NCBI GenBank assembly: GCA_022749755.1
Contig: CM040452.1
Coordinates: forward strand, 10,620,350-10,684,349
Length of the DNA: 64,000 nt
Direction: 5' to 3'
Source of the DNA: Azadirachta indica
Lineage: Eukaryota; Streptophyta; Magnoliopsida; Sapindales; Meliaceae
The notes beneath the pieces were generated by a model. That model saw only the letters and a program-made list of their open reading frames with translations. It ran no database searches and was not told the origin of the DNA. Below are positions 45,068-55,432 of this stretch, piece after piece. How positions within the stretch are numbered: position 1 is the first letter of the stretch; the number at the start of each line of letters is the position of its first letter. The translations under genes and the position numbers were made by a program.

Positions 45068-46705
45068 TGTAACATCCCTAATTCTAAGAAATTTTGACAG
45101 AATTTCTGTTATAATATAGTATACGCCAAATAAGTAATCCTACAAATTTTTATAATTTCACACTAAACATCTCCAACAAAATTAAATACTCACTTTTTCA
45201 TCTCATTGATTCACACAAAAGATGATCAGTTCCACAACTTCTAAAATCCAGATGCGAACATGAAAATTACATCAATACTATATGTTGTAAAATTTTTCTC
45301 CTAATATTACACATAATTTTCAAGGTAGTAAGGTCCTGATCTTGGATTATCCTTTACCTTTTATTTACAAATCTTCAACATTGCCTACACCTGAAAAGTA
45401 GGGGTGGGCTAATGCTCAGTAGATATTTATATACAACAGCAGTTTTAAAATTTTTGATAAACAAATTTGAACACAAAAAACTTCTTAATTCCAAACAAAA
45501 AGTGTAGTAAGATATCAAACCAAAATTTTAATTTCAATATTTATACAAACAACATAAAACACATTAATTCCATCGTAGAAAAAAAATTTCCATAAATTTT
45601 GTGCTTGCGTATTTTACGGGCATTATTTCGAAAGATTGCCGCCCCAAAAACTGGCCATACGTACTTTAGGGGTATTATTCCTAAAAAAAAAAAAAACGCC
45701 CCAAACACTGGTGCCACATCACAACAACGACCATGGCCATCACATTTTTTTTTAATCAAATACATTCACAACATGTCCATACAAATCACACATTTATAAA
45801 AATTCAACACGCGTTGATACAATTTTTTTTCTATATTTAAAAACTTAGCGTTCATATGAAAATTACTGTTTAAATCCGATTCAAAAAAAAGTAATTGGAT
45901 CAACACGTGGTACTTCAAAAATTTTATACGCATTTATCAAACATTAACTGTAACTAAACACTCTACTTTTCAGTTTTCAAAATTAAAATCTACCAAATGC
46001 ATATAAATACCTACATGACAAACGTGTCATAATTCTATTACTCTATTGACTTTTCTATCTCGTTCAAATCACCTCCTAATATTAATTTAACAATAATAGT
46101 AAATAATGATTCAATAATAATAAACAACAGTCTAACTTGATCATTTAAAAAAATAAATATTTATACATACATATATAAATACATATCCATATACTAACAG
46201 TTTAATTTTCTACAATTAAATAAAATAACATACTAATCTTTGAATTAAAAATCGATGATCGAAATTCATAAATTTGAGGCCAAACCTATCTTCTGCCCCT
46301 TCTTCGTTTCTTTCCTTCTTTTCTGTTTTCCAATTGAAAAGAAAGAAAGAAAAACGAAATTTATATATGCACCGCTTGAATCAATTTTTATTTAATTATT
46401 ATTATTATTTTATTTTAACACTTACCAACACATTATTCTTGCATGTACCCAACCCCTTTCTTTTAAATTAAAACACTTAACCTCTTAATTTCGATCAAAC
46501 CCTTCAACTTCTCTTTTTATACTTTTCACTCATAACAAAACTTATATTTCTCAACATATTCACCCTAATAAAACTTTTTGAAAGATAAAAATAAAAATAA
46601 AAACAAACATATTTATCTTATAAGTTCTAAACTATTATGTCATAATATAAAGTAAACATATTTTGCACGTGTATTCTAATTAAAGCAAGAACCCAGGGTA
46701 TTACA
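45068..46705 (-). repeat. 5' LTR of E
   Basis: 1638 bp, TGTAATACCC to TGTTACA on the minus strand. The 3' (R-U5) part, about 45068-45960, aligns with the D LTR. The U3 part, toward 46705, does not. It contains two minisatellite units (45605-45710) with a poly-A run at 45682-45694. Splice-donor equivalent on the minus strand at 46013-46008 (TGTCATGTAGGT). Confidence 0.88.
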
Positions 46706-46710
46706 AGTTA

Positions 46711-47677
46711 CCTCTACTTGACTACTAGTTGACCATCCACTTTTGACAAAAAGACTAAAATACCCTCAAATTTTAACTTTACTTGAGAAGACAAAATGAG
46801 AAATTAAAAAATTAAAAAAATTTTGAATATTAAATCAAGAATTATTTATCCAAATTTTTCCAAGATTTTGACTATTTATCTAAATCTTTTATAATATTTT
46901 AAATTTTATTTGTTAAATATTTGAATTGTTTTGAATTATGCATATATATTTAAAATATAATAAAATAATAAAAATAAATATTAATGAAAATAAAAATGAA
47001 TAAATTTATAATATATTAATAAATATTCATATTATCAATGTGCTATAAAATAATAATATTATTTATTTATTTATTTATTTAATAAATATATTTACATAAA
47101 TTTTAAAAATTAATTTATAAATAAATTATAGACAAAATCTTTGAGATTAAAAAGGATTTTATGCGTAAAAGAAGTAACAATTATCATATATTTAAAACCA
47201 AATTCTTATTTTACCAAAATACCCATAAGTTCAAAGGTCAATTAACAGTCAACCATAATTAACTAAGAATCTAGGAAAGGTATATGTGTAGCTTCTTTCA
47301 AGCCCTACATCTATGTGTGATTTTTTCAAACCTTAGAGAAGATATATGTTGATTCCCTATTGATATTTTAAAATTTCAATTTGAGTATTTTTTTTTTTTT
47401 TAAATGTAAAAAATAAAATATTTTAGAAATTAAAGTAGGAGTTATTTTCTAAATAAGTGTTATTAGTAAAATTATTTTATTTATTTAAATTAATTGTCCT
47501 TAATTGAAAATTATATCATTGGTATTTTTGTAATAAAATTAGATCATTGGCATACAAATAGACTCACCCTTTATTTATTTACATCATCACACCCATGAAA
47601 ACGAATTACTTTTTCTTATTTACATAATTGCTCATTATTTTTTATTATTTTGGTAGACTATCTGTCTTTCTCAAATT
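46711..47677. other. Right part of element H (to 47357) and A+T-rich spacer
   Basis: No coding frame. It continues H after the E insertion. The sequence at 47270-47357 is the right TIR. Beyond it is spacer with a poly-T run (47389-47401). Confidence 0.4.
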
Positions 47678-48620
47678 GGGAAATTTTCACATACCTCCTC
47701 TGAGTTTTAATAAATTGTTACAGAGAGGAAAGGTATGACATAACTTACAGATATCTTCCCTCTAATCTAATGGAAATTCGCTTTCCATTTGTTAACTTTC
47801 ACTTTTGAATAAAAAGTCAATTTTACCCTAGTTGTTCAAAATAAGATAAATCTCAAAATATATCTTCTTTTTAATAACTAAAAAATAAAAAATACATAAA
47901 AAGACATAAATCCTAAAAGGCAAGATAAATCTCAAACAAATAAATCCCAAATTAAAATATTATTATGAAAAATAAATAATTATAAGAATCTGTCATTCTT
48001 CAACCAAACAATGAAATTAGCATTATTTCCCCAAACCCTTAAGGATGTTTTATCTCAATCTCCATCAGCAACATTGTCGTAAAATAAAAATTAATAAATT
48101 AAATATTAACAATTATGTGGATAATACAATGAAACACCTCATCAAACTTCTTATCCTCTTCCAACCAGTCATTTCTCAGAGCCATATTTAGCAACAAAAA
48201 CGAAATCCCGCTATCATCCAACAACGTCAACATGCAACTTTGCTACTGTATAATCGCATGATCGCATCATCATCAAAACCAAATCCTCCCTCAAAATTTC
48301 CTTCATCGTCGTCTTCCTCATCTTCTTTTTTTATTTTGAGGTGAGCTTGGGTGGTGGAGGATGGCAACGGAGAGTGATTTATGGTGGCAGGATTACAAGG
48401 TTTAGACTTTCATTTCAATAGAAAGAGAGAGAAGGGAAAATACTGGCATGGTTGAGTGTAGCAGTAGACCTGTCTAGTGAAAATGGCTTTATTGTGCCCT
48501 TGGACTAAACAGAAAAGTAAGTTTTCGTTAAATCAGAGGGGAAACATCTATGAATTACGTCATACCTTCTCTGTATATATGAATTAAATAAACCTCAGGG
48601 AAGGTATGTGAAAATTCTCC
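47678..48620. mobile_element. MULE-like non-autonomous transposon with 10-bp TSD
   Basis: TIRs begin GGGAAATTTTCACATACC (47678) and, on the other strand, GGAGAATTTTCACATACC (ending 48620). The arms are alignable for about 150 bp (AGGTATGACATAACTTACAG left, CTATGAATTACGTCATACC right). The flanks TTCTCAAATT (47668-47677) and TTTTCAAATT (48621-48630) form a TSD of 10 bp with one mismatch, the length expected for Mutator-like elements. The interior (48000-48400) is less A+T-rich than the arms, CT-rich, and may be captured genomic sequence. I cannot identify its source. No transposase. Confidence 0.8.
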
Positions 48621-48630
48621 TTTTCAAATT

Positions 48631-49678
48631 CATTCAGAAAAAGTTTCAATTAAAATATTATTCTTACACTTTTATGATAAATCTTTTTCACTTTTATTTT
48701 AACTTTGATTTATCAAGTTATCTTACAAATTAAAAAAATATATACTTACGTTTAATTAACATTGTAAAATATAACTAAATCCGCATCAACATATTAATGT
48801 GCGTGAGAGAAAAATTATTTTATTTAATTTTTAATAAAAATTTTATTTCATATTAATAAAAGATAATTTTCTTTACTTATTAACTTATAAGGGTGTTTTT
48901 TGTATCAAAAGAGGTGTCCTTGGTAGTTATATTTTTAATCTCCAAATAAAATATAAAAAGAATAATTAACCCTTTTGATAGTTAAATTTAATAGCATTGA
49001 CTAACAGTGTAAAGTTCATTTTGAGTATATTTTAAGACGTTAGGTGCAAATTGAATATTGACAAAACATTTAAGGTAAATTAAAATTAACCATAAAATTT
49101 ATTAAAATACAAAGGTAAAACACTTGATTTTTCAATATTTTTTATTTTGAAAAAATAATTTAATACTTCTATTAATATTCCAAATAAAAAAAACACTCAA
49201 ACTGAAAAATAAACAAATGCTATCTTAATGTTCAATTGTTGAAATTATTTATTTTAAGAAAATTGACAGGTACTCCCTTTAAATATAGGGTAAAGGATAA
49301 ATATCACTAATATTTGAAAAAAAAAAAAAACTAAAATATGAAAAAATGACAGATAATTTTGATTTTTATTTTCATCAATTAACCTATCAAATTATTATTA
49401 TTTTTACTCATAAACTTTAATAAAATAATAAATAAGATATATTTTTTTAATTATAATAATTTAGTTCCTACTTTTTAAAAAAATCTAAAATGTGAAAATT
49501 AAAATTTTTTAATTTATTATTTCAATAAAAAATTAGTAAAACGATATTGTTATTAAAAAATTCTAATAATACGTTAGATTAAATTTATACTAAAATATTC
49601 CTAAACCTTTTCTTTTCCTTTTTTAACAATAATATGATATGTATTATTAAAAAAAAATTTTTATTATTTTATTTTTTA
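48631..49678. other. A+T-rich spacer, nothing recognised
   Basis: No repeat ends or frames. Short homopolymer runs at 49318-49331 and 49650-49659. Confidence 0.5.
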
Positions 49679-49804
49679 GGAGAATTAACACATACCTCCC
49701 CTGAAGTTTGAAAATGTAACACTTAAAGAGAAATTTTAGGGAAAAAAACACATACCTCTTTTGAAGCCATCTAACTCAATTACCTTACTCTTAGATTTGA
49801 GGGT

Positions 49805-49925
49805 TGTTAGAATTAAAATTAGATTTATTATTAGTCTTTTTCTATTTTGTTAAGGATTCGTAAGTTTATGAAGATTTCTAATTTATATTGTTTTATTATT
49901 TCAGCTTATATAAAGGTATGTCTAT
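49805..49925 (+). repeat. F 5' LTR, left part
   Basis: It matches 59637-59754 closely, including TTATATTGTTTTATTATTTCA and the TATATAAAGG promoter motif at about 49908. It continues after D at 58965-59019. Confidence 0.8.
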
Positions 49926-51708
49926 TGTAATACTCAAATTTAATGTTGATGAAAACATATATATGTTAGGCATTTGTATATGTATATATATGTAGAAGTT
50001 AGAAGAAGAGTACACTTATTTGGGATGGATTATTTAATTAGTGATAGATATGTTCGTATTTTCAAAAGAAAAGGGTTTCGAGTAATAAAATTTTAATGTG
50101 GGCCAAAAGTTAAAAAAAAGAGTTAAGGGTTAGTGTGAAATTTAAAATCCATAATGTTTCCTTTCACTTTGCTTAAGTCGGTTAGAAAAAAAATAAATAA
50201 ATAAATAAAAGAGCAAAGCAAGAGAAAGAGAGGACATGTGGCACGAGATAAAAACAAATTAGTCAAAGTATATATGTGTTGGTCCAATGAAGGAAAGGCA
50301 ATTGGTGGAAGAAAAACAAATGGTGGAAACGGTGGGAATTATGTATAAAAGCCATCCTTACCTTTTGTTTTGGTGTTCAATCAACTTCACAAACTCAGTA
50401 ATCGAAAGAAAAGAATAAAAAGAGAAGAAGAAAAGAAAGGAAAAAGTAGAATCGACTTGGTAGGTTTCTTGGTGTTGTTATTATTCTCAAATAAAAATTC
50501 AGTTAGCAAGTTATTTTACATAATCTCTTTATAGAAAGTTAAATTTTAGTATCTAGATATATGTTTAAATATATATATATATATTTAAATAACTAAGTTT
50601 GAATTATTATCTATTATTATTGAATCATTATTTATTATTATTTGTTAAATTGATATTAAGAGATGATTGGAAGGAGGAGGAGAAATCAACAGACATAGAA
50701 TTGTCATGCGTCTATAAGGTAAGTATTTATATGCATTTGATAGATTTTGATTTTAAAACTAAAAAGCAGAGTGTTCAATTATATTTAATGTTTTGATAAA
50801 TGTATATGAAATTCTTAAATCATCACGTGTTCATCAAATTAATTGTTTTTTGAATTTAATTTAAATAGTAATTTTTATATGAATGTTAAATTTGTAAATA
50901 CAGTGAGAAAATTGTATCAATATATTTTATATTTTTTTATAATGTAAGAAATGTATGAAAATATTATGAAATAATGTGATAAATGAGAATATAATGGTCA
51001 TGATTGTTGTTATGACGTGACATCGATGTTTGAGGTGACGGTCCCTATGAATAATGTCCTTAAAAATCATTTTTTATGAGATGACGATTCTTGAGAATAA
51101 TGCCCCTAAGGTACGTATGGCTAGTTTTTGGAGTAACGATTTCTTTGAAATAGTGCCTATAAAGTACACAAGCACAAAATTTATAGAAATTGTTTTCTAA
51201 AATAATGAATTAATATGTTTTACATTGTTTACATGAATATTGAAATTGAAACTTTGACTTGATATTTTACTACACTCTTTATTAGAAATTAAGAAATACT
51301 ATTATGTTCAAATCTGTTTGTTGTAAATTTTAAAATTGTCTTTGTCTATAAATATCTGCTGGACATTAGCTTATCCCTACTTTTTAAGTTTAGGCAATAC
51401 TGGAAATTTGTAAGTAGAAGACAAAGGATACTTTAGGATCAAGATTTTGCTACTTTTGAAACTATGTGTAATTATATTAGCAGGAAATTTATAATGTATG
51501 CTTTTGATATAATTTCTATGTTTGTACTTGGATTTTAGAAGTCATAAAACTAATTATATTTTATTAAATAATGAAATGAAGTAGTTGGTATTAAATTTTA
51601 TTGGAAGTGTTTAGAGTGAAAATTTAAAATTTACAGGATTATATATTTGACGTATATTACATTACAATAGAAATTCTGTCAAAATTTCTTAAAATAAAGG
51701 ATGTTACA
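49926..51708 (+). repeat. D 5' LTR
   Basis: 1783 bp. TATA box TATAAAA at 50344-50350 suggests transcription from about 50375. A strong splice-donor-like AAG|GTAAGTAT lies at 50716-50724. A three-unit minisatellite of about 45-50 bp lies at 51025-51175. A TA microsatellite is at 50568-50582. The frame 50599-50796 lies inside. Confidence 0.9.
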
Positions 51709-51850
51709 AAAGTTGGTATCAAAGTTTAGGGTTAAAATTCTATAAACATCTTTTATGATAGTGGGAAGTTTTAGTGACATTTTAGCTTGTTGTTACCTAC
51801 ACTTTATTATTCTATATGAATTTTTAATTTTAATATATTTAGTCTTATAG
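50719..51850 (+). other. Candidate spliced intron from D LTR to pre-gag frame
   Basis: Donor GTAAGT at 50719 and acceptor TTTAGTCTTATAG ending 51850 would remove the R-U5 tail and the PBS and join codons ...VYK to YGVDQV in the same frame. The donor position is recognisable in all four D/E LTRs (intact GTAAGT in D 5' LTR, GTAGGT in E 3' LTR, decayed in two). The acceptor is TCTTGCAG in E. This is inference from sequence only. In E the joined frame has no upstream ATG. Confidence 0.4.
51714..51731 (+). other. PBS of D, initiator tRNA-Met type
   Basis: TGGTATCAAAGTTTAGGG, five bases after the LTR end. It differs from the usual TGGTATCAGAGC at the G-to-A and C-to-T positions. Confidence 0.82.
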
Positions 51851-52317
51851 TATGGGGTGGACCAAGTACGACTGGTGGACCTGTGTAAATAAGATGAGCA
51901 GTGTGCTTTAAGTGGCGTTCTTGTGAAGAACTTGCAAAGCATGTATGCTACTAGGATGAGAGAGAAATTGACAAGGACTATTATACGTTATTTTGATACT
52001 GATCTAGGTTCGAATACTTCTGAAGATGTGAAAAATGAGGTATTAATGGTCTAAAGGTTTACGGCAAGGGAGTGAATCAGAATAAACTCATGACACGACA
52101 TTTATACTATATTAAGAGATTTTTAAATACTTATAGGATTGAAAGGCACTGGATGAAAAAGTTAAAAGAAAGTTTAGTTGGTGAGAAGAGTCTTGGGGGT
52201 GAGAAGAGTACAACGGGTGAGACTAGTGAGAAGAAATTAGTAATACTATATCCTTCTTCTATTGGAATGGAGGAATCTTTTGAGCCTGTTGTTATCGAAA
52301 ACACTTATGCAAAGTAG
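51851..52317 (+). CDS. D pre-gag reading frame, conserved with E, function unknown
   Basis: Two overlapping frames give together the same order of motifs as E: YGVDQVRLVDLCK, a stop, DEQCALSGVLVKNL and YATRMREKLTRTIIRYFDTD in the frame starting 51851. Then, after a one-base deletion near 52050, the frame 52072-52317 has NTYRIERHWMKKLKESLVGE and IENTYAK. The frame 52072-52317 is uninterrupted to its TAG. No known domain recognised. It is separated from gag by about 260 bp of A+T-rich DNA. Similarity to E is at the level of the gag gene, which argues against chance. Confidence 0.5.
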
Positions 52318-52574
52318 TGAGACAGTGTAGGAAGGACAAACTAGATAATGACTAACCTTTTATATGTATATAGTGTTTTTGTATATACTTATATAGGGTA
52401 ACTTAAGTTTTATTATCCTTTGAGTACCCTTTGTTAGTTTTATTGGAAAAAATTATAAACTTACACGATCAATATATGAATGACTTTTGTTTTACTTGTG
52501 TTATTGAGACTTATTCATTTTGTGCTATTTTACTTTGACTGTTATGACATGAAAAATATTGTTTCAGTATATCA

Positions 52575-53560
52575 ATAATTAAAAAATAGAGGCATCTTTT
52601 TCACAAAGAAGAGAAGAGTTTGGCGAATTTTGCCAAATGATGAGAGAATTCGTTACTACTCTTCATGAGATCACCAGTAATTCACAAAACCATGGTAATG
52701 GTAATGGAGGTCAAAATATGTCAGCGTTGAGCGAATTTAAGAAACTCAATTCTCAAATTTTTAACGTAAAGTTTAGTCCATTAATTACTGAGGAATGGGT
52801 GGAACAAATTAACTGAATTATGGATGTTATGCAAGCACCCAAAGAGATTTGGGTTAAACTTGCAACATTTCAATTGATTGAACAGGCAAATCATTGGTGG
52901 AATACTATTAAGATTACAAAGCAGGAGGAAAATAGATGTGGGATGCTTTCAAAGTAGCCTTTATGGCTAAATATTTTCCTGAGGTATTTCTTGACTCCAT
53001 GTTAGATGAATTTATTAATCTAATTCAGGAAAATGTATCAGTGGCACAATATGAGGCAAAGTTTGAAGCATTAAGTCAGTTTGCTATTTTAATGATTTCG
53101 AGGGAGAAAGACAAAACTAAAGCGGTTTTTGAAAGGTTTAAAGCCATCATTACAACACGAAGTTATAATGTTGAACTTTCAGAACTATTCAAAAGTAGCT
53201 AAATGAGATTTAATGACAAAGCAAGATGAGGAAGAGATCAAGCAAATGGTAGAATCAAAGAAGAAAAATTCTTACTAGAAGCTTCTTGAGTAAGGAGAGA
53301 AGAGACAAATGAAGAGTTAGTCTCCTATCTGTGATAACTGAGATCTCCACAAAATACCAAGTGTGTGTTTTGAGTGTAAGCAACAAGGTCATCACTCAAA
53401 TATGTGTCCATATTTAAGGCAAACACAAGAGCAAACCACCAAATCTGTTCTGTGAAGCAACCAAAATGACAAGAGGTCCCATACACCTTTAGGTGTATGT
53501 TTTGAATGTTGACAACATGACATTATCACAACTAGTATCTATGTTTAATGCAAGCACCGA
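52575..53560 (+). pseudogene. D gag with two zinc-knuckle sites
   Basis: The start codon equivalent of E (ATG) is ATA here. Motifs: EEFGEFCQMMREFVTTLHEI (about 52611), LSEFKKLN (about 52725), EEWVEQIN then a stop (about 52790), APKEIWVKLATFQLIEQANHWW. The frame 52936-53202 has WDAFKVAFMAKYFP and VSVAQYEAKFEALSQFA. First knuckle CFECKQQGHHSNMC (about 53366-53407) has all ligands. The second (about 53502-53550) keeps only CFEC, then a stop, and loses His and the last Cys. Inactive. Confidence 0.85.
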
Positions 53561-53689
53561 GTCAAATGACTAGTTCATATTAGGGGAATGCTCACTCAGT
53601 AGCACAATGAAATCAACAGAGTAGATAGCTACAACAAAAAAATAACGAGCAGTTGTCTTAGAGGCCTCAAGTATTACAAGAACGAGAAA

Positions 53690-54238
53690 ACCTATAGTTC
53701 AAGGTAGGGCTTATGCTGTCACTCAGGATATGGATCGACCAGACTATGCTGTAGTAGAAGGTATTTTTCTTTTATTCAACACTTAGGTCAGAATATTATT
53801 TTATTTTGGTGCTACGTATTCCTTTATTTTAATAGAACTTGTATTTTCTTTGGGCATAGAGATTGAACCTTTAGAAAATAAATTATTAGTTGAAACACTT
53901 GTTGGACGTGAAACAAATCTGAATAGAATGTGTCATAACTGTGAAATTGATATAGGTGGTTGTAAAGTCAAATTTGGGTCAGTTGTGATAAAAATGGTGT
54001 ATTATGATGTGATACTAGGTATGGATTGGTTGTCATCTTTCTTTCCATTATAGATTGCCAAAGAAAAAGGGTAACTATTAATCTTTCTAATGGTGAAAGA
54101 TTTCATATTGTTGGAAGTAGGAGGACTAATCATCATTGTACCTATATTGGGTATAATGAATGTAAAGATTATTTATGGTGGGTGGTGAGTGTGATGAGTT
54201 ACAATACTGGTGATTTAGTAACTCTAACTATTCAGTAA
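53690..54238 (+). pseudogene. D aspartic protease
   Basis: The catalytic loop reads LFYFGATYSFIS at about 53792: the Asp of the DSGATHSFIS motif is replaced (E keeps DSSATHSFIS). The frame 53850-54053 has EIEPLENKLLVETLVGR and VYYDVILGMDWL. Frames then shift to IDCQRKRVTINLSNGERFHIVGS. Loss of the catalytic Asp alone would abolish activity. Confidence 0.83.
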
Positions 54239-55075
54239 TTGATGAGTTTCAAGATGTATTTTCTGATGATTTACCCAAATTACCCCCTAAGAGAGAAGTA
54301 GATTTTACTATTGAGACCTATCTTGGTACCTCTCTAATTTCAGTAGTCCCTAATAAGATGGGACCAGTTGAACTACAAGAGTTAAAGATTCAGTTGCAGG
54401 AGTTACTAGATAAAGGGTTTATTCGACCTAAAATACTTTTTTTTGATAGCACCAGTTTTATTTGCTAAAAAGAAGGATGGGAGTTTGAGGTTGTGTGTGG
54501 ACTATAAATAATTGAACCGGGTAATAATGAAGAATAAATATCTTTTATCTAGAATTGATGACTTATTTGATCAGTTGCGATGTTCTAGATACTTCTCAAA
54601 GATTGATTTTCGATCTGGTTACCACCAACTAAGAGTTGAAGATATCCCAAAGACGGCTTTCCGTACTAAATCTGGTTTAACCACTACTTCTGCAGCATTT
54701 ATAGATTTGATGCATAAAATTTTTCACCCTTACCTTGATTAGTTTATAATGGTGTTTGTGGACGATATTTTAATATAGTTTAAGTCAAAGATGAACATGA
54801 GCAACACTTGCGCATTATCTTATGAGTGTTGAGGGAGCATCATTTGTATGCGAAATGGAGTAAATGTGAGTTCTAAATGACTAAGACTAAATTTCCTAGA
54901 CATGTGGTGTCAAATGAAGGTATTTCTATAAAATTCTGCTAAGGTGGAGGCAGTGCTTAGCTAAGATAGGCCGAAAAATGTATCAGATATTAGAAGTTTC
55001 CTTAATCTAGCAAGATATTACCGTAGATTTATGAAAGATTTCTTTCGAATAGCAACACCTTTGACTTAATTAACT
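54238..55075 (+). pseudogene. D reverse transcriptase
   Basis: DEFQDVFSDDLPKLPPKREVDF (from about 54240), ELKIQLQELLDKGFIRP (about 54378), PVLFAKKKDGSLRLCVDYK then stop (about 54455), frame 54512-54742 with [16 protein letters not shown] and [10 protein letters not shown]. The active-site FVDD is intact at 54755-54766. About four residues are deleted or changed after KSG where the family has [25 protein letters not shown] is readable at about 54975-55040. Stops at 54507, 54740 and 54776 inactivate it. Confidence 0.87.
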
Positions 55076-55078
55076 AGA

Positions 55079-55430
55079 AAATGGATGAAATTTGAGTGGA
55101 ATGATGAATGTGAGCAAGCCTTTATAGAGTTGAAAAATTATTTGAATTCAGCCCCAGTTTTAATTATTCCTGAGCATGGTGTAGGATATACAGTTTGTTG
55201 TAATGTTTTACATGTGGGTCTTGGTTGTGTTTTAATACAATTAGGGAGAGTAGTGGTGTATGGTTCACACCAATTGAAGGCCTGTAAGCATAACTATCCT
55301 ACGCATGACTTAGAACTTGTTGCCATTGTATTTGCATTGAAGATACGGAGACATTATTTGTAAAGTGAGAAATTTGAAGTATTTTCAGATTATAAAAGTT
55401 ATTGATATCTTTTTAACAAGAAGGATCTTA
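55079..55430 (+). pseudogene. D RNase H
   Basis: The frame 55085-55363 has [22 protein letters not shown], then [20 protein letters not shown], where the first catalytic Asp is Asn, and [20 protein letters not shown] stop replaces the Tyr codon of [14 protein letters not shown] sequence (55363). FSDYKSY follows. The catalytic Asp loss is shared with E. Confidence 0.85.
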
Positions 55431-55432
55431 AC

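Larger units (their letters stand above)
36563..46705 (-). mobile_element. Element E: chromodomain-type Ty3/gypsy retrotransposon (Tekay/Del-like)
   Basis: LTRs at 45068-46705 (5') and 36563-39634 (3', enlarged by the A4 solo LTR) both start TGTAATACCC and end TGTTACA on the minus strand. They are flanked by AGTCA (36558-36562) and AGTTA (46706-46710), a 5-bp TSD with one difference. The PBS is of initiator-Met type. Gag with two zinc knuckles, protease, RT, RNase H, integrase and a C-terminal chromodomain follow in order. LTR starts of the TGTAAYRCCC type together with a chromodomain point to the Tekay/Del lineage of chromoviruses. All frames carry stops or shifts. Confidence 0.9.
35533..47357. 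mobile_element. Element H: probable MULE-like TIR element, interrupted by E
   Basis: The left end GGGAATTAACACATCTCCCC (35533-35552) has an imperfect inverted counterpart ending at 47357 (minus-strand GGGAATCAACATATATCTTC). The next bases also correspond (ATAGATG on both arms), giving a TIR of about 45-60 bp. The ends resemble those of G and of 47678-48620, all of the CACATACCTCC type. Removing E leaves about 1.7 kb. The interior has no transposase. The TSD is not convincing, so the pairing rests on end similarity. Confidence 0.45.

Noticed and set aside
50599..50796. 65-residue frame in the D 5' LTR as a stand-alone gene
   Set aside because: It runs through the splice-donor-like site and is not open in the other D/E LTRs. 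It is considered only as a possible first exon of a spliced transcript.
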